From JBDHTS01 sp044221445 (GTDB lineage Bacteria; Pseudomonadota; Alphaproteobacteria; Micavibrionales; Micavibrionaceae), in the NCBI GenBank assembly GCA_044221445.1, contig JBGAPF010000017.1, positions 1 through 53,354 of the forward strand: a DNA stretch of 53,354 bases, given 5' to 3'. How positions within the stretch are numbered: the first letter of the stretch is position 1; every line of letters begins with the position of its first letter. Shown piece after piece: positions 43,643 to 53,156 of the stretch. Made by a program: the position numbers and the translations under genes. A model generated the notes under the pieces. It was not told the origin of the DNA. It did not search any database and saw nothing but the letters and a program-made list of their open reading frames with translations.

Positions 43643-43706
43643 GATTCTTGGCCTAAGTTGTTGACAATAAAGACACTCAAGAAAATCTGCTGCTAAGCAA
43701 ACTTGA

Positions 43707-43738
43707 AGATGGAACTATTATCAGATGGAACTATTATC
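43707..43738. repeat. Perfect 16-bp tandem repeat, two copies
   Basis: The unit AGATGGAACTATTATC occurs twice in a row (43707-43722 and 43723-43738), 65-96 nt before the DUF882 start, in an AT-rich gap of about 200 bp. It could be a pair of regulator-binding half-sites or a recent slippage duplication. Confidence 0.7.
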
Positions 43739-43851
43739 AGAGTGATTCCGCTTGAGTAAAGCGCATATATCATTATAGGCCAGCGCAGGCCATGCCACAA
43801 GCGGATCCAAAAGGCTAATCGTTTTGCAAATTCAGGGGCTTGGATTTTTAA

Positions 43852-45573
43852 TCAATCCGCAACCGCGACCTGTGAATTGTTCAGGCCGCTATGTCGGACC
43901 GGCTTTGGGGGTTTTATGCCCGGAAGCCAGTAAGCCTGTGCTTTCCCCATGGCGGCGGCCAGCTGGCGGTCGTTGCCGTAAATATCCGGCCCGAATACCA
44001 GCTTGCCGTCCTTGTCCAGCCATACGGTCTGGTAAAGGATATAAATCGGGATCGTGCTGTCGATCGGGACATCGCGCTGCGCGCCTGTCGCCAGCAATGT
44101 CTGCATGCGCCCATCCTGCCATCCCTTCTGGCCGTCCAGGACGAAACGCGCCATCTTTTCAGGATCCGACAGGCGGATGCATCCTGAACTCATGAAGCGT
44201 TCGTCTTTTGAAAACAGTTCGCGGTGGTTCGTATCGTGCAGATAGATATCGTAATCGTTGGGCATCAGGACACGAATGCGGCCAAGGGAATTGTGGTCGC
44301 CCGAAGTCTGCACCATATGCATGCGGTTCATCTCCGCCGGGCTGACGGCGGTCCAGTCCACGGCGGCGGGGTCGATTGTAACGCGTCGCTTGTCGCTGAT
44401 CGTATAAACCTCGATCCCCTTCTGCGCTAGGAACGTCGGATCTTCACGCAGGATAGGCAGGAAGTCCTTCATCTTTATGCTTTGCGGCACCGTCCAGCGG
44501 GGATTGAAACGGATGCCGGTAATATTGGTGCGAAACGCTTTGGTCGGGCGGTCGACCTTCCCAACCACCACGGCCATCTGCATCGCGACTTTGCCCTTAT
44601 CGACGGCCCACAGCATCTGGGACGGAATATTGACCAGCACATACCGGTCGGGCTTCGATCCGTCGAGCCAGCGCAAGCGCTCCATATTGGCGATGATCTG
44701 TTCCATGCGCGCGCGGGGAGACTGGTTCAGCAACGAAAGGCTTTTGGGGCCGATAATCCCGTCGCCCTTCATGCCGTTACGCTTTTGAAACGCCATCACG
44801 GCCGCGGCGAGACGGTCGTCGTACAGCGTCTCAGGCCCGAATGTCTCGTCATAAGATATGCCCATGCGGGCGCGAAGCCTGTCCATATGCGGATAGGTGT
44901 GGCCTGGTTTCGCCGCCACGCCGCCGAAATCGACGGGCTCAAGGCGGTTGAGCGCCGCCTCCTGTTTCGTCAGACGTATCAGTTCGCCGCGCAGCGCCGT
45001 ATAAAGCTTATCCGTCGGCTCCAGTTTTTTCAAAACACCTGCGGGATCGTCGGCCATCACCACCGTTTCCAGCGCCTGTTGCGCCTCCATCGGCTGACGC
45101 CAGTACTTTGACATCTGTCCTATCGATGCAGGATTCAGACGAAAGCCGGTCATATCGTGGCTGTACCGGATCACGGCGTCGGTCAACAGCAACTCAAGCT
45201 GCGCCGTATCGGCTTCCGGATCTTTCAGCATCTTCGCGATTTCGGAGACGTGATAGGTTTTAGGGTTAAGGCCGTGAGCCCAGGAGACCTGTAAAATCTG
45301 TTCAACCTTGCGGGCCTCGTCCGTTCGCCCTGTCCAGACGGGTTTATAATTGCGGTTATTGTAAAAAGCTGCGACGACAGGCCTGTCCCGCTCCGTAAAA
45401 AATTTCAGGCCGTCGGCTTCGATAACGTTCCGCAGTTCCGATTTTTCGATCAGTCCGCCAATGATCGGCAGGCGTTTCACCATTGACTCCGCGTGCACGT
45501 GCGACGCCGGCGCGTAAAATGCGGCCATAATAGCCAGGCAAAGCGCAGGTCTTTTGAAGTCCGGCAGATACAT
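43852..45573 (-). CDS. L,D-transpeptidase, YcbB type
   Basis: Periplasmic enzyme that makes 3-3 peptidoglycan cross-links. About 573 residues with an N-terminal signal peptide (LCLAIMAAFYAPASHVHA). An inserted peptidoglycan-binding domain lies near residues 235-290 (VMAFQKRNGMKGDGIIGPKS). The YkuD catalytic domain carries YLHDTNHRELF and the nucleophilic Cys near residue 465 in MSSGCIRLSDP, with His upstream. Start: the ATG at 45573 is preferred to an in-frame TTG at 45576. Upstream of DUF882 in the same direction; a likely target of the LdtR-like regulator. Confidence 0.94.
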   Translation of the reverse strand: MYLPDFKRPALCLAIMAAFYAPASHVHAESMVKRLPIIGGLIEKSELRNVIEADGLKFFTERDRPVVAAFYNNRNYKPVWTGRTDEARKVEQILQVSWAHGLNPKTYHVSEIAKMLKDPEADTAQLELLLTDAVIRYSHDMTGFRLNPASIGQMSKYWRQPMEAQQALETVVMADDPAGVLKKLEPTDKLYTALRGELIRLTKQEAALNRLEPVDFGGVAAKPGHTYPHMDRLRARMGISYDETFGPETLYDDRLAAAVMAFQKRNGMKGDGIIGPKSLSLLNQSPRARMEQIIANMERLRWLDGSKPDRYVLVNIPSQMLWAVDKGKVAMQMAVVVGKVDRPTKAFRTNITGIRFNPRWTVPQSIKMKDFLPILREDPTFLAQKGIEVYTISDKRRVTIDPAAVDWTAVSPAEMNRMHMVQTSGDHNSLGRIRVLMPNDYDIYLHDTNHRELFSKDERFMSSGCIRLSDPEKMARFVLDGQKGWQDGRMQTLLATGAQRDVPIDSTIPIYILYQTVWLDKDGKLVFGPDIYGNDRQLAAAMGKAQAYWLPGIKPPKPVRHSGLNNSQVAVAD

Positions 45574-45680
45574 CAACTGTCGCCCGATAAAAGCAAAGAT
45601 TATGAAAGTGCGAGGAATCCCGCCTCTTCATCATACTTTATCGCCAAAGAATGAAAAGAAAATTAGCGCGTTTCCGCCAT

Positions 45681-47426
45681 TTATAAATCCACGAACACGT
45701 GCGTTTCCGCCTCGGCGCCGGGATGGGTGACGGCGCCTTTATAGGCGGGGCCGACTAGTTGCGCGTATTTCCACAAAGCCCCGGAATTATAGTTATGCTT
45801 CCGCGGTTTCCAGGATTTACGGCGCTCGGCCAGCTCTGTATCGCTGACAAGCACGTCCATTGTGCCTTTTTCGGCGTCGATGCGGATTAGATCACCGTCT
45901 TTGAGTAGTGCGATCGGCCCGCCCACAGCCGCTTCAGGCCCGACATGGCCGACGCAGAACCCGCGCGTACCGCCGGAGAAACGTCCATCGGTGATAAGAG
46001 CGACCTTGCCGCCCGTACCCTGCCCATACAATGCCGCCGTCGTGGACAGCATCTCCCGCATGCCCGGGCCACCCCGCGCGCCTTCATACCGGATGACCAG
46101 CACTTCGCCCTCCTCGTACTGGCGAGCCTGCACAGCGTTAAAACAAGCCTCTTCGCTATCGAAACAACGGGCCGGCCCTTCAAAGACCAGCTCTTTAAGC
46201 CCTGCAATTTTGACGATGGCACCTTCAGGCGACAAATTGCCCTTCAGGCCAACGACGCCGCCTGTCGGAAAGATCGGCGCGCTTACGGGATAAACGACTT
46301 TTTGATCTTTTGGAAACGATACGTTTTGTAAATTTTCTTCAATGGTTTTTCCCGTGACCGTGATGCAGTCTCCGTGGATATATCCACCTTTTAACAATTC
46401 TTTCAGCACCACCGATACACCGCCGACCTCGAAAAGATCCTTGGCGACATATTTACCGCCTGGCTTCAGGTCGGCAATCAATGGGGTGCGTCGAAACACG
46501 TCAGAACATGCGTGCAGGTCGAAGTCTATTCCCGCTTCATGCGCCAGCGCAGGAAGGTGCAGAACGGCATTGGTTGACCCACCTGTTGCAGCCACGATAG
46601 CCGCAGCGTTTTCGAGCGATTTTCGGGTCACGATATCGCGCGGGCGCGGGCCGCCGCTTCGGATCAATTCCACAACAGCCGCGCCAGATGCCGCCGCATA
46701 TTCGTCGCGGGTGACATAGGGCGCGGGCGCACCGGCGGATCCTGGAAGCGCAAGCCCGATCGCTTCCGAAACGCACGCCATCGTATTAGCCGTAAACTGG
46801 CCGCCGCAGGCCCCTGCGGAAGGGCAGGCCACGCATTCCATCTCATGCAGATCAGCATCGGAGAACTCGCCGGTGGCGTGCTTGCCGACTCCCTCGAATA
46901 CGTCGATAACCGTGACGTCCTTGCCCCGGAAATTACCCGGCAGAATTGACCCGCCATACATGAAAACAGACGGCACATTGAGCCGGACCATGACCATCAT
47001 CATGCCGGGCAGCGATTTGTCGCACCCTGCAAGACCCACTAGTGCGTCATAGCAATGACCGCGCATAGTGAGTTCAACCGAATCGGCGATGGCCTCGCGG
47101 CTGACAAGCGATGACCTCATACCTTCATGGCCCATTGCAATGCCGTCGGTTACGGTGATGGTCGTAAATTCGCGCGGCGTAGCGCCCGCAGCTTTGACGC
47201 CTTTCTTAACCGATTGTGCCTGGCGAGTCAGGGCAATATTGCAGGGCGCGGCCTCGTTCCAGCACGTGGCGACACCGACCAGGGGCTGATGGATTTCTTC
47301 CTCTGTCATCCCCATGGCGTAGTAATACGATCTATGCGGCGCCGATTTTGGGCCTTCGGTTACATAGCGGCTTACGAGTTTGGCCTTATCCCAGCCTGTT
47401 TTATGGCTTTTATCCTTGGTCGGCAT
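45681..47426 (-). CDS. ilvD: Dihydroxy-acid dehydratase
   Basis: Iron-sulfur dehydratase in valine, leucine and isoleucine synthesis, also supplying ketoisovalerate for PanB. 581 residues with cluster-ligand cysteines in TCWNEAAPCN, GCDKSLPGM and CPSAGACGGQFTANTM, and the catalytic-side RFSGGTRGF motif. Start ATG 47426. It sits between the L,D-transpeptidase and the PH-domain genes, about 115 nt from the latter, probably transcribed on its own. Confidence 0.97.
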   Translation of the reverse strand: MPTKDKSHKTGWDKAKLVSRYVTEGPKSAPHRSYYYAMGMTEEEIHQPLVGVATCWNEAAPCNIALTRQAQSVKKGVKAAGATPREFTTITVTDGIAMGHEGMRSSLVSREAIADSVELTMRGHCYDALVGLAGCDKSLPGMMMVMVRLNVPSVFMYGGSILPGNFRGKDVTVIDVFEGVGKHATGEFSDADLHEMECVACPSAGACGGQFTANTMACVSEAIGLALPGSAGAPAPYVTRDEYAAASGAAVVELIRSGGPRPRDIVTRKSLENAAAIVAATGGSTNAVLHLPALAHEAGIDFDLHACSDVFRRTPLIADLKPGGKYVAKDLFEVGGVSVVLKELLKGGYIHGDCITVTGKTIEENLQNVSFPKDQKVVYPVSAPIFPTGGVVGLKGNLSPEGAIVKIAGLKELVFEGPARCFDSEEACFNAVQARQYEEGEVLVIRYEGARGGPGMREMLSTTAALYGQGTGGKVALITDGRFSGGTRGFCVGHVGPEAAVGGPIALLKDGDLIRIDAEKGTMDVLVSDTELAERRKSWKPRKHNYNSGALWKYAQLVGPAYKGAVTHPGAEAETHVFVDL

Positions 47427-47541
47427 GCTTTTCGCTTTCTATCTAGGGGCGATAGTGACATCCCTACAAAAAAGGCAGGGCTCTGACAATGGATTTAAGA
47501 GATTTCCTTCTGGCTGGAACGCCCTGCAGAGCGGCAAACCA

Positions 47542-48063
47542 TTACTTTTCCTGCCCGACCACGACGACGCGCTCGACCTTATCCTCGTTTGCAAGAAGCA
47601 TCTCGTCAAGTTCCTTGCGAAACTGAGGACCGTCGGCAATGAACGGCACGACGGCGATCCGGCTGCCCGTTCCTGTCATGACAACGATGGAAAAATTAAG
47701 GATACGCCCGGGGATCGTCCATTCCAGTTCGACGCTTTCGATCCGGTTCAGGCGCAGCTGTATCGAGTCGAGATTGAGGATACCCTGCCGCACAAGGACA
47801 CGTTTATCGGTCAGGGCCAGTAGAAGATAATGTTTGGTCAGATAGGCATGGGTCAGGATGATGATCGACACCAGCATCATGAACAGGCCGAGATTGAAAA
47901 TAATGACACTGGTCATCATCATCAGGGAAATGATGAACAGAACGATCCCCTTCCAGTAAATCCCGTTCGATATCCGTGCCACGCGGATCAGGCGCTCGTC
48001 AGGACGCAGCATGGATGTGATGCTGTCTCTTACATTGGCTTTGCTGATGGTTTCGTCGTTCAT
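47542..48063 (-). CDS. Membrane PH-domain (bPH2/DUF304) protein
   Basis: 173 residues: two adjacent hydrophobic helices (GIVLFIISLMMMTSVII and FMMLVSIIILTHAYL) followed by a bacterial PH-like domain of the DUF304 type (LLLALTDKRVLVRQGILNLDSIQL and LNRIESVELEW). It overlaps the preceding PH gene by 4 nt, so the two are coupled. Function unknown; inner-membrane location is likely. Confidence 0.85.
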   Translation of the reverse strand: MNDETISKANVRDSITSMLRPDERLIRVARISNGIYWKGIVLFIISLMMMTSVIIFNLGLFMMLVSIIILTHAYLTKHYLLLALTDKRVLVRQGILNLDSIQLRLNRIESVELEWTIPGRILNFSIVVMTGTGSRIAVVPFIADGPQFRKELDEMLLANEDKVERVVVVGQEK

Positions 48064-48590
48064 TTCGTTTTGGCTCTCTCTATTGCCTTTCTGAAATTAA
48101 TCGGGTCCGCCATGGTGGGCAGCGTCACTTCGCCCACGCCCATTCCCCGCACCATGAGCCGCCCGTAATTCAGCATGCGGCCCATGACGGTCTGCAGGAC
48201 GTTGACGCCTTCGACCCTGTCTACGCTCATTTCCCCCACATAACGGGCGACCAGACCGCGTTTGTAGACGATGCGCGAGGACGTCACCGCCATTTCGGTC
48301 GTGGCCTTGATAATCATCATATGGGCGAAACGCAGCATCCCCAGCACCAGAACCAGGAAAGCGCCGAGCCGGATAGCCGGGTGAAGTTCATGAATAACGC
48401 CAAGCATGCCCGACGACTCGAACTGGTGCCCCATCATTCCGTTTGCATAGATCGCGCCGACAATGATCAGGACGGCGCCAAGGACGCTCCATAATATGCC
48501 GAGAATGGCGGATGCCGTATACATCCAGTGGAAATGCCCGACGTGCAGCAGTTCTTCACCCGGGACCAGGGACTGCCGCACGTAATGCAT
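48060..48590 (-). CDS. Membrane PH-domain (bPH2/DUF304) protein, second copy
   Basis: 176 residues with the same layout as its neighbour: N-terminal hydrophobic helices (ASAILGILWSVLGAVLIIVG and LGAFLVLVLGMLRFAHMMI) and a C-terminal PH-like domain (VTSSRIVYKRGLVARYVGEM, then VEGVNVLQTVMGRMLNYG). It begins 2 nt after the pfkA stop and overlaps the next gene by 4 nt, giving the tight order pfkA, PH, PH. The pair may form a heteromer. Confidence 0.86.
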   Translation of the reverse strand: MHYVRQSLVPGEELLHVGHFHWMYTASAILGILWSVLGAVLIIVGAIYANGMMGHQFESSGMLGVIHELHPAIRLGAFLVLVLGMLRFAHMMIIKATTEMAVTSSRIVYKRGLVARYVGEMSVDRVEGVNVLQTVMGRMLNYGRLMVRGMGVGEVTLPTMADPINFRKAIERAKTK

Positions 48591-48592
48591 GT

Positions 48593-49675
48593 TTATTCAT
48601 CCCCCAGGGAAATTCCCAACGCCCTCGCAGTATGCACGAGAGTGCCGTCCAAATCCACCTGTTGATAAGCCTTGATGGCGTCTTCGATGGCGACATCGGT
48701 AACCTTGCGGTTTTGCCATGCGACCATACGGTTGAATTTCCCTTCGTTGATAAGATCTACCGCGCGCACGCCAAGGGCGGACGCCAGAAGGCGGTCGTTG
48801 TATGTCGGCGGGCTCCCGCGCTGGACGTGTCCGAGCACGGTCACGCGGGTTTCGCATCCCGTCATATCGGCGATCTTGTCGCACAGATAATGGCCGATAC
48901 CGCCGTAGCGGGTCTCGCCGCCCTCGTACATGATCTCGCGCTTGTCGCCGTCCTGTGTTTTGACGGCTTCGGAAACCACCACCAGCGCAAAATTCCGCCC
49001 CGAATCCTTTAATTGCTGGATCTTTTTGGCGATATTCTCGACTTTATACTTCACTTCGGGAATCAGGATGACATCCGCCCCGCCCGCGATGCCGGCGGAC
49101 AAAGCGATATGCCCTGCATCGCGCCCCATGACTTCCAGGACCATGACGCGGTCATGGCTGGCTGCCGTGGGCTGCAGCCTGTCCAGCGCCTCGGTTGCCA
49201 CCGCTACTGCGGTATCGAAACCGACAGATGTCTCGGTCGCCCCAAGATCGTTGTCGATGGTTTTAGGGATGCCGATCATTTTAAGCCCGCCTTGATCGGC
49301 CAGCTTTTTCAGAATGGCAAAACTGCCGTCCCCCCCGATGCCGATAACCGATTCGACGCCCAGTTCCTTAAAGCCGTCGATAATCTTGCCTGTCAGGTCG
49401 CGGGTCGATCCGTCTTTCATAGGAAACGCGAAAGGATTGCCCCGGTTCGTGGTGCCGAGGATCGTCCCCCCCATGCGCATGACCGTGCCTGTCATGTCGT
49501 TCGGATGTAAAATCCTGTATGCTGGCGGATCGCGCAGCAATCCCGCTGTCCCGTTAAGGATACCGACCGTTTCCCACCCCAGAAGATGGGCGCGATGGAC
49601 TGCCGCCCTGATAACTGCGTTCAATCCAGCGCAGTCCCCGCCACTTGTCAGAATCGCTATTCTTTTCGTTGCCAT
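48593..49675 (-). CDS. pfkA: 6-phosphofructokinase, group III
   Basis: Phosphorylates fructose 6-phosphate in glycolysis. 360 residues with TSGGDCAGLNAVIRA at the N-terminus, the phosphate-site GIGGDGSF, PKTIDNDLGATETSVGFDTA and MGRDAGHIAL. The first site has Gly, as in ATP enzymes, whereas the Lys in PKTIDND is typical of PPi enzymes, so the phosphoryl donor is uncertain. The cell also has a PPi-driven proton pump in this window (hppA). It is the first gene of a three-gene minus-strand operon. Confidence 0.94.
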   Translation of the reverse strand: MATKRIAILTSGGDCAGLNAVIRAAVHRAHLLGWETVGILNGTAGLLRDPPAYRILHPNDMTGTVMRMGGTILGTTNRGNPFAFPMKDGSTRDLTGKIIDGFKELGVESVIGIGGDGSFAILKKLADQGGLKMIGIPKTIDNDLGATETSVGFDTAVAVATEALDRLQPTAASHDRVMVLEVMGRDAGHIALSAGIAGGADVILIPEVKYKVENIAKKIQQLKDSGRNFALVVVSEAVKTQDGDKREIMYEGGETRYGGIGHYLCDKIADMTGCETRVTVLGHVQRGSPPTYNDRLLASALGVRAVDLINEGKFNRMVAWQNRKVTDVAIEDAIKAYQQVDLDGTLVHTARALGISLGDE

Positions 49676-49857
49676 TTGTGCACCGCAGCCCTTTTTAACA
49701 CTTTTTATTTATACATAACACATAGATCCGTTAAGATCTGATTCACCTGAAATTAAAACATCTGGCGTAAAATACAATTCTTATTATCAAACAGCCAACG
49801 ATCTGTTATTATTAAAAACCCTGAATTTAACTCGGGAAAGAGAACGGCTTACTCCCT

Positions 49858-50057
49858 ATGGAAGACGAAGAAGACCTTCGTGAGAAACTCGCTGAACTCC
49901 GTCACGAGCATCGTGACCTGGATGAAATTATCGATCGTTTGCTGTCTCATCAGCCTGTTGATTTCATTCAGATGCAACGCCTGAAAAAGCGTAAATTGAC
50001 CCTTAAGGACATGATTCAAAAGATAGAATCAGGACTTTTGCCGGACATTACGGCCTG

Positions 50058-50058
<1 letters not shown>
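49858..50058 (+). CDS. DUF465 (YdcH-like) small protein
   Basis: 66 residues, helical, with the pattern LREKLAELRHEHRDLDEIID and QMQRLKKRKLTLKDMIQKIE typical of YdcH/DUF465, an uncharacterised coiled-coil family common in proteobacteria. The stop overlaps the purE start by one base (TGATG), so both are translated together. The 180 nt before it, back to the pfkA start, are AT-rich and hold no gene that I can see. Confidence 0.9.
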
Positions 50059-50546
<488 letters not shown>

Positions 50547-50587
50547 GGCATTGTCGCCGCCCCCTTCGTTGTGGTTCAACTACGCTT

Positions 50588-51664
50588 ATGAAGATTGAAC
50601 GGAAAACTCTGGGCATTCTCGGCGGCGGGCAGCTGGGCCGCATGACCGCCATGGCCGCCGCCCGGCTTGGCATCAAGACGCATATTTATACCGATGAACA
50701 GTCCTGTCCTGCCTCACAGGTTTCCGCGCATACCTTTATCGGGAAATATGATGATCGGCGTAAATTAAGCGCCTTCGCAGAAAGCGTCGACGTCATTACA
50801 TATGAGTTCGAGAACATCCCCGTCGAAACGGTTCGTTTTCTTCAAACGCTTAAACCAGTCCTGCCTGACGACCGCTTGCTTGAAATCGCGCAGCATCGGG
50901 CCGTGGAAAAAAAATTCTTGAACGATATCGGCATTCCTACCGCAGGCTGGGCCTCCATTAACAATGCAAAGGACATTCCGAGAGCGGCGGAACATCTTGG
51001 CGGGACTCAATTTATTCTGAAAACAGCCCGCTTCGGGTATGACGGCAAGGGCCAGACCGATTACCGGCACAATGACGACGCCGCCCGTAAATGGAAAGAC
51101 CTCGGTTCCCAGGAACTGATCCTTGAACAGCGCCTGGATTTCGCCTGCGAGATTTCCGTGATCGTCGCGCGCGACAAACTGGGGCAGACCGCGCATTATG
51201 GCCCGTCCCTGAACGAACATCGCGGCGGCATTCTGGCTAAATCCACTGTTCCCGCCCCTATTCCCGAAGATATGGCGGAAAAAGCCCGCGATATGGTGCG
51301 TTTGCTGGCGGATGCTGTCGACCTGGTCGGCGTGCTGGCCCTGGAACTGTTTATTACGCATGATGGGCGCATCCTTGCGAACGAGATCGCCCCGCGCACT
51401 CATAATTCAGGGCACTGGACCATTGATGCCTGCGCCTGCTCACAGTTCGAACAGCATGTCCGCACCGTTTGCTCGATGCCTATCGGCAGTCCTGGGCGCC
51501 ATTCGGACGCCGTGATGCATAACCTGATTGGCATGGACGCGCAGAAGGCCTCCAGATGGCTTGAAATTCCGGGCGCCTGCCTGCATCTATACGGCAAGGA
51601 TGAAATGCGCGAAGGGCGCAAGATGGGCCACGTCACAGTCTTAGGATTGAAAGAAGGACTGTAG
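50588..51664 (+). CDS. purK: 5-(carboxyamino)imidazole ribonucleotide synthase
   Basis: ATP-grasp enzyme that makes the substrate of PurE. 358 residues: GILGGGQLGRMTAMAAARLG, YEFENIPVETVRFL, LKTARFGYDGKGQ and NEIAPRTHNSGHWTIDACACSQFEQH (conserved core NEIAPRTHNSGHWT) are diagnostic. The purE-purK order shows that this organism uses the two-enzyme bacterial route to CAIR. Confidence 0.97.
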   Translation: MKIERKTLGILGGGQLGRMTAMAAARLGIKTHIYTDEQSCPASQVSAHTFIGKYDDRRKLSAFAESVDVITYEFENIPVETVRFLQTLKPVLPDDRLLEIAQHRAVEKKFLNDIGIPTAGWASINNAKDIPRAAEHLGGTQFILKTARFGYDGKGQTDYRHNDDAARKWKDLGSQELILEQRLDFACEISVIVARDKLGQTAHYGPSLNEHRGGILAKSTVPAPIPEDMAEKARDMVRLLADAVDLVGVLALELFITHDGRILANEIAPRTHNSGHWTIDACACSQFEQHVRTVCSMPIGSPGRHSDAVMHNLIGMDAQKASRWLEIPGACLHLYGKDEMREGRKMGHVTVLGLKEGL

Positions 51665-51755
51665 TAAAACAGTATCTTACGAGAGCGCCCCTTGTGACGT
51701 TCCCCTCACAATGGTATTTTCCTTGCACAGAATTAATGTCTTTCAGGATCATATG

Positions 51756-53156
51756 ATGACCTCCAGCAAAACGCGCGCCGAAACCGATTCCTTTGGCCCT
51801 ATAGACGTGCCGGCGGACAGATACTGGGGCGCGCAGACACAACGATCGCTCCAGAATTTCGATATCGGCGAAGAAAAGATGCCTGCTCCGCTGGTGCGCG
51901 CCCTCGGAATTCAGAAATTATCCGCGGCGAAAACCAATATGGATCTCGGCATCCTGGTCTTTGAACTGGGGGACGCTATCGTCAAGGCGGCCCAGGAAGT
52001 GATCGACGGCCCGCTGGCGGGCGAATTTCCCCTGTCTGTCTGGCAGACGGGATCCGGGACGCAGACCAACATGAACGCCAACGAAGTGATCGCTGGCCGG
52101 GCAAACGAAATTCTGACCGGCGTGCGCGGTGGCAAAAAACCTGTACACCCGAACGACCATGTTAATATGAGCCAGTCGTCGAATGACAGCTTCCCTACCG
52201 TTATGCACATTGCCGCGGTCGAGACCGTTAATCGAGATCTGCTGCCTGCCTTGAAACAACTGCATCAAGGACTAGCACGCAAGGCGAAGGATTTTGCGGA
52301 TATCGTCAAAATCGGCCGCACCCATTTACAGGACGCTACCCCCATTACGTTGGGCCAGGAATTTTCCGGTTATGCACGGCAGATTGAAATGGGCATTGCC
52401 CGCGTTAATGCAACATTGCCTCATTTGCTGCAGCTGGCTCAGGGCGGAACGGCGGTCGGCACGGGGATAAACTGCAAAAAAGGTTTTGCCGAAGGCTTTG
52501 CTGCCCATGTCGCAAAAATTACAGGAATGCCTTTCGTTACCGCTGAAAATAAATTCGAAGCTCTGGCTTCTCATGACACCATGGTCGAACTTTCCGGTGC
52601 CCTGAACGTTCTCGCGGTTTCTTTGATGAAGATCGCCAGTGACGTCCGCTTGCTTGGCTCCGGCCCCCGGTGCGGTATCGGAGAAATCTTGCTGCCCGAA
52701 AACGAGCCCGGCTCCTCGATCATGCCAGGCAAGGTAAACCCCACGCAGTGCGAAGCCATGACCATGGTCTGCACTCAGGTCATGGGCAATCATGCCACCG
52801 TTACCATAGCGGGCAGCAACGGTCATTTCGAACTGAACGTCTTCAAGCCTGTCATCATTTTTAACGTTCTTCAGTCTTTGCGTTTGCTGGCCGATTCCTG
52901 CAACAGTTTTACTAAACGCTGCCTTGACGGGATTGAACCGAACCGGGACCGCATCAACAAATTGCTGCACGAAAGTCTTATGCTGGTTACAGCGTTAAAC
53001 CCGCATATCGGTTACGATAACGCAGCAAAAATTGCAAAGAAAGCCCACGCCGAACACACTACGTTAAAAGAGGCCGGTATTGCTCTGGGGTTGATGACGG
53101 CGGCACAATTCGACCAGTGGATCAAACCGGAAGATATGATAAGGCCGAACGAATGA
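51756..53156 (+). CDS. fumC: Fumarate hydratase, class II
   Basis: Oxygen-stable, iron-free fumarase of the TCA cycle. About 466 residues with TRAETDSFGPIDVPADRYWG at the N-terminus, GSGTQTNMNANEVI, THLQDATPITLGQEF and the family signature GSSIMPGKVNPTQCEA. Two adjacent ATG codons at 51753 and 51756 are candidates; AGGA at 51745-51748 favours the second. It overlaps the next gene by 4 nt (ATGA). Confidence 0.96.
   Translation: MTSSKTRAETDSFGPIDVPADRYWGAQTQRSLQNFDIGEEKMPAPLVRALGIQKLSAAKTNMDLGILVFELGDAIVKAAQEVIDGPLAGEFPLSVWQTGSGTQTNMNANEVIAGRANEILTGVRGGKKPVHPNDHVNMSQSSNDSFPTVMHIAAVETVNRDLLPALKQLHQGLARKAKDFADIVKIGRTHLQDATPITLGQEFSGYARQIEMGIARVNATLPHLLQLAQGGTAVGTGINCKKGFAEGFAAHVAKITGMPFVTAENKFEALASHDTMVELSGALNVLAVSLMKIASDVRLLGSGPRCGIGEILLPENEPGSSIMPGKVNPTQCEAMTMVCTQVMGNHATVTIAGSNGHFELNVFKPVIIFNVLQSLRLLADSCNSFTKRCLDGIEPNRDRINKLLHESLMLVTALNPHIGYDNAAKIAKKAHAEHTTLKEAGIALGLMTAAQFDQWIKPEDMIRPNE

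Noticed and set aside
49676..49857. Possible small gene in the gap before the DUF465 gene
   Set aside because: The stretch is AT-rich with stops in all frames and no ribosome site leading to a convincing ORF.
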